From assembly GCA_947628185.1 (NCBI GenBank), contig CANQYW010000005.1, positions 1-64,000 of the forward strand: a stretch of DNA of 64,000 bases. Direction: 5' to 3'. The notes under the pieces are model-generated. The model was not told where the DNA came from. It saw only the letters and a program-made list of their open reading frames with translations, and did no database searches. Shown here piece after piece: positions 63,701 through 64,000 of this stretch; position 1 is the stretch's first letter; every line of letters starts with the position of its first letter. The DNA is from an uncultured Oscillospiraceae bacterium. Its GTDB lineage: Bacteria; Bacillota; Clostridia; Oscillospirales; Oscillospiraceae. The position numbers were made by a program, and so were the translations under genes.

Positions 63701-64000
63701 CCGGGCCCTCCACCTGGGTGGTCCTCTCGTACCCGGCGGAGACGAGGGCGGGGGCGAGGCCCTCAAAGGCGTACTCCCCGCCCATCTTGAGTTTCAATGT
63801 GCGCCCAGATAGCGCTTTCGGCGGCATGGTGCGGAGCATGAGGGCGTCCGGCGTCGTGACGGCGCAGAAGTCCCCCGCGGAGCTCAGCTCGTTGAGGCGC
63901 CGGAGCCGCGCCCGCTCCCCCTCCCGGGAGACGCCCTCGGCGTTATAGAATACGAAGTCCCGGCCAAAGAGCCGGGGGACCTCCAGCCCCGTGAAGGCCG
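60720..64000 (-). CDS. mfd: Transcription-repair coupling factor Mfd (partial, N-terminus beyond window)
   Basis: CGDVGYGKTEVAMRAVMK; DEEQRFGVTHKERLK; reading frame stays open past the listed start at 63839 to the window edge. Confidence 0.97.
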   Translation of the reverse strand, partial: AFTGLEVPRLFGRDFVFYNAEGVSREGERARLRRLNELSSAGDFCAVTTPDALMLRTMPPKALSGRTLKLKMGGEYAFEGLAPALVSAGYERTTQVEGPGQFAVRGGILDVFSPAQEYPVRCEFFGDEIDSMGYFDVSSQRRTENAEEYLILPSREVSVSATEGGREEFIKRLDSFGKSLMKKKRVSRELLENVLADLKRVQDGRELPAADRYLDLIYSPATALDYLPRETIIVMSEPGRLKERAKNFTWQLSQDILALTEANVFYGGPERLIEDWESLVSRAGGFGVVMMANFTASSYPLPPKTIASIASKQLPSYGGSLETAASDIAHYKNTGSRVLVLVRDKRRGEILKEFLERQGIGANFDFALTALPRPGECRISLGGLSAGLEYPSIKLAIITEGQIMQKLFRRKAKKKLPSNRQKLDSFTDLSPGDLVVHEQYGIGRFVGMVKWEVDGVLKDYIKIAYAGSDNLLIPATQLDAVTKYIGAGEDTPVKLSKLGGADWGRAKTRAKAAVKELADGLIKLQAERQKATGHAFPPDTPWQREFEDNFEYQETDDQLRAIREIKADMESPVPMDRLLCGDVGYGKTEVAMRAVMKCVMDGMQAAILVPTTVLAQQHYQTAARRFDGFPVRIEVLSRFRSTSEIRRALRGMADGSVDIVIGTHKLLQKDVRFKRLGLLVVDEEQRFGVTHKERLKELSRKVDVLTLSATPIPRTLNMALSGVRDMSTIEEPPSDRQPVQTYVMEHDWGILLDAIRREVSRGGQVYYLHNRVENIERTAVKIRDMLGDVTVGVAHGRMDEDELRTVMEAVENGQIQVLVCTTIIETGIDIPNVNTLIIEDADKMGLAQLHQIRGRVGRSSRRAYAYFTFKRDKLLSEVAEKRLSAIREFAEFNSGFKIAMRDLEIRGAGNILGAEQSGHMMSVGYDLYLKLLEEAVQEERGEKPEVRAECSADLAVSASIPESYVSSTEQRMDLYRRMAHIRTAEDADDMMDELMDRFGDPPPSVESLIRIALLRGEAASAGISEISQKNGRIIFCLRDFDMEKISKLYSTSQYRGRLKVEAGQRPAVSLTLRPGEQALSAAVSFVRAYQGQ

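Overview
This window looks like a GC-rich Clostridia/Oscillospirales-type chromosome segment around the replication origin. Genus is not determinable by eye. The left edge (1-3240, visibly lower GC) is a type I restriction-modification island, read leftwards: XRE regulator -> hsdM -> hsdS. The hsdS ORF is missing from the supplied ORF track because it runs off base 1. It carries two tandem-repeat tracts: four 12-bp units encoding an ELA(T/A) linker, and at least 19 copies of TCTG (CAGA on the coding strand) at its 3' end. The core contains mnmG, DnaI/DnaD-like helicase loaders, prmA-queH-queT, galU, a four-gene FtsK/SpoIIIE-ATPase cassette, Trk/Ktr potassium uptake, a two-component system, dapB, rnhA, gyrA, gyrB, remB, recF, an S4 protein, dnaN, dnaA, a pyrimidine operon (pyrC-K-D-F-E-B-I), rex // nifS-nadA-nifU, an ECF sigma pair, a sleB/gerA germination operon, and mfd (cut by the right edge). 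The main candidates for follow-up are: (1) the FtsK-ATPase / membrane pseudo-ATPase / Cys-rich / helical four-gene operon (13830-19731); (2) the repeat-bearing hsdS with an XRE operator inside its promoter spacer; (3) an oriC with a DnaA-trio-like element at 33153-33189; (4) a second DnaA-box cluster at 7802-7886 sharing 12-14 bp strings with oriC; (5) a structured queT leader; (6) a candidate intergenic sRNA at 24361-24505. No tRNA, rRNA, CRISPR array, transposase or prophage genes were recognised.
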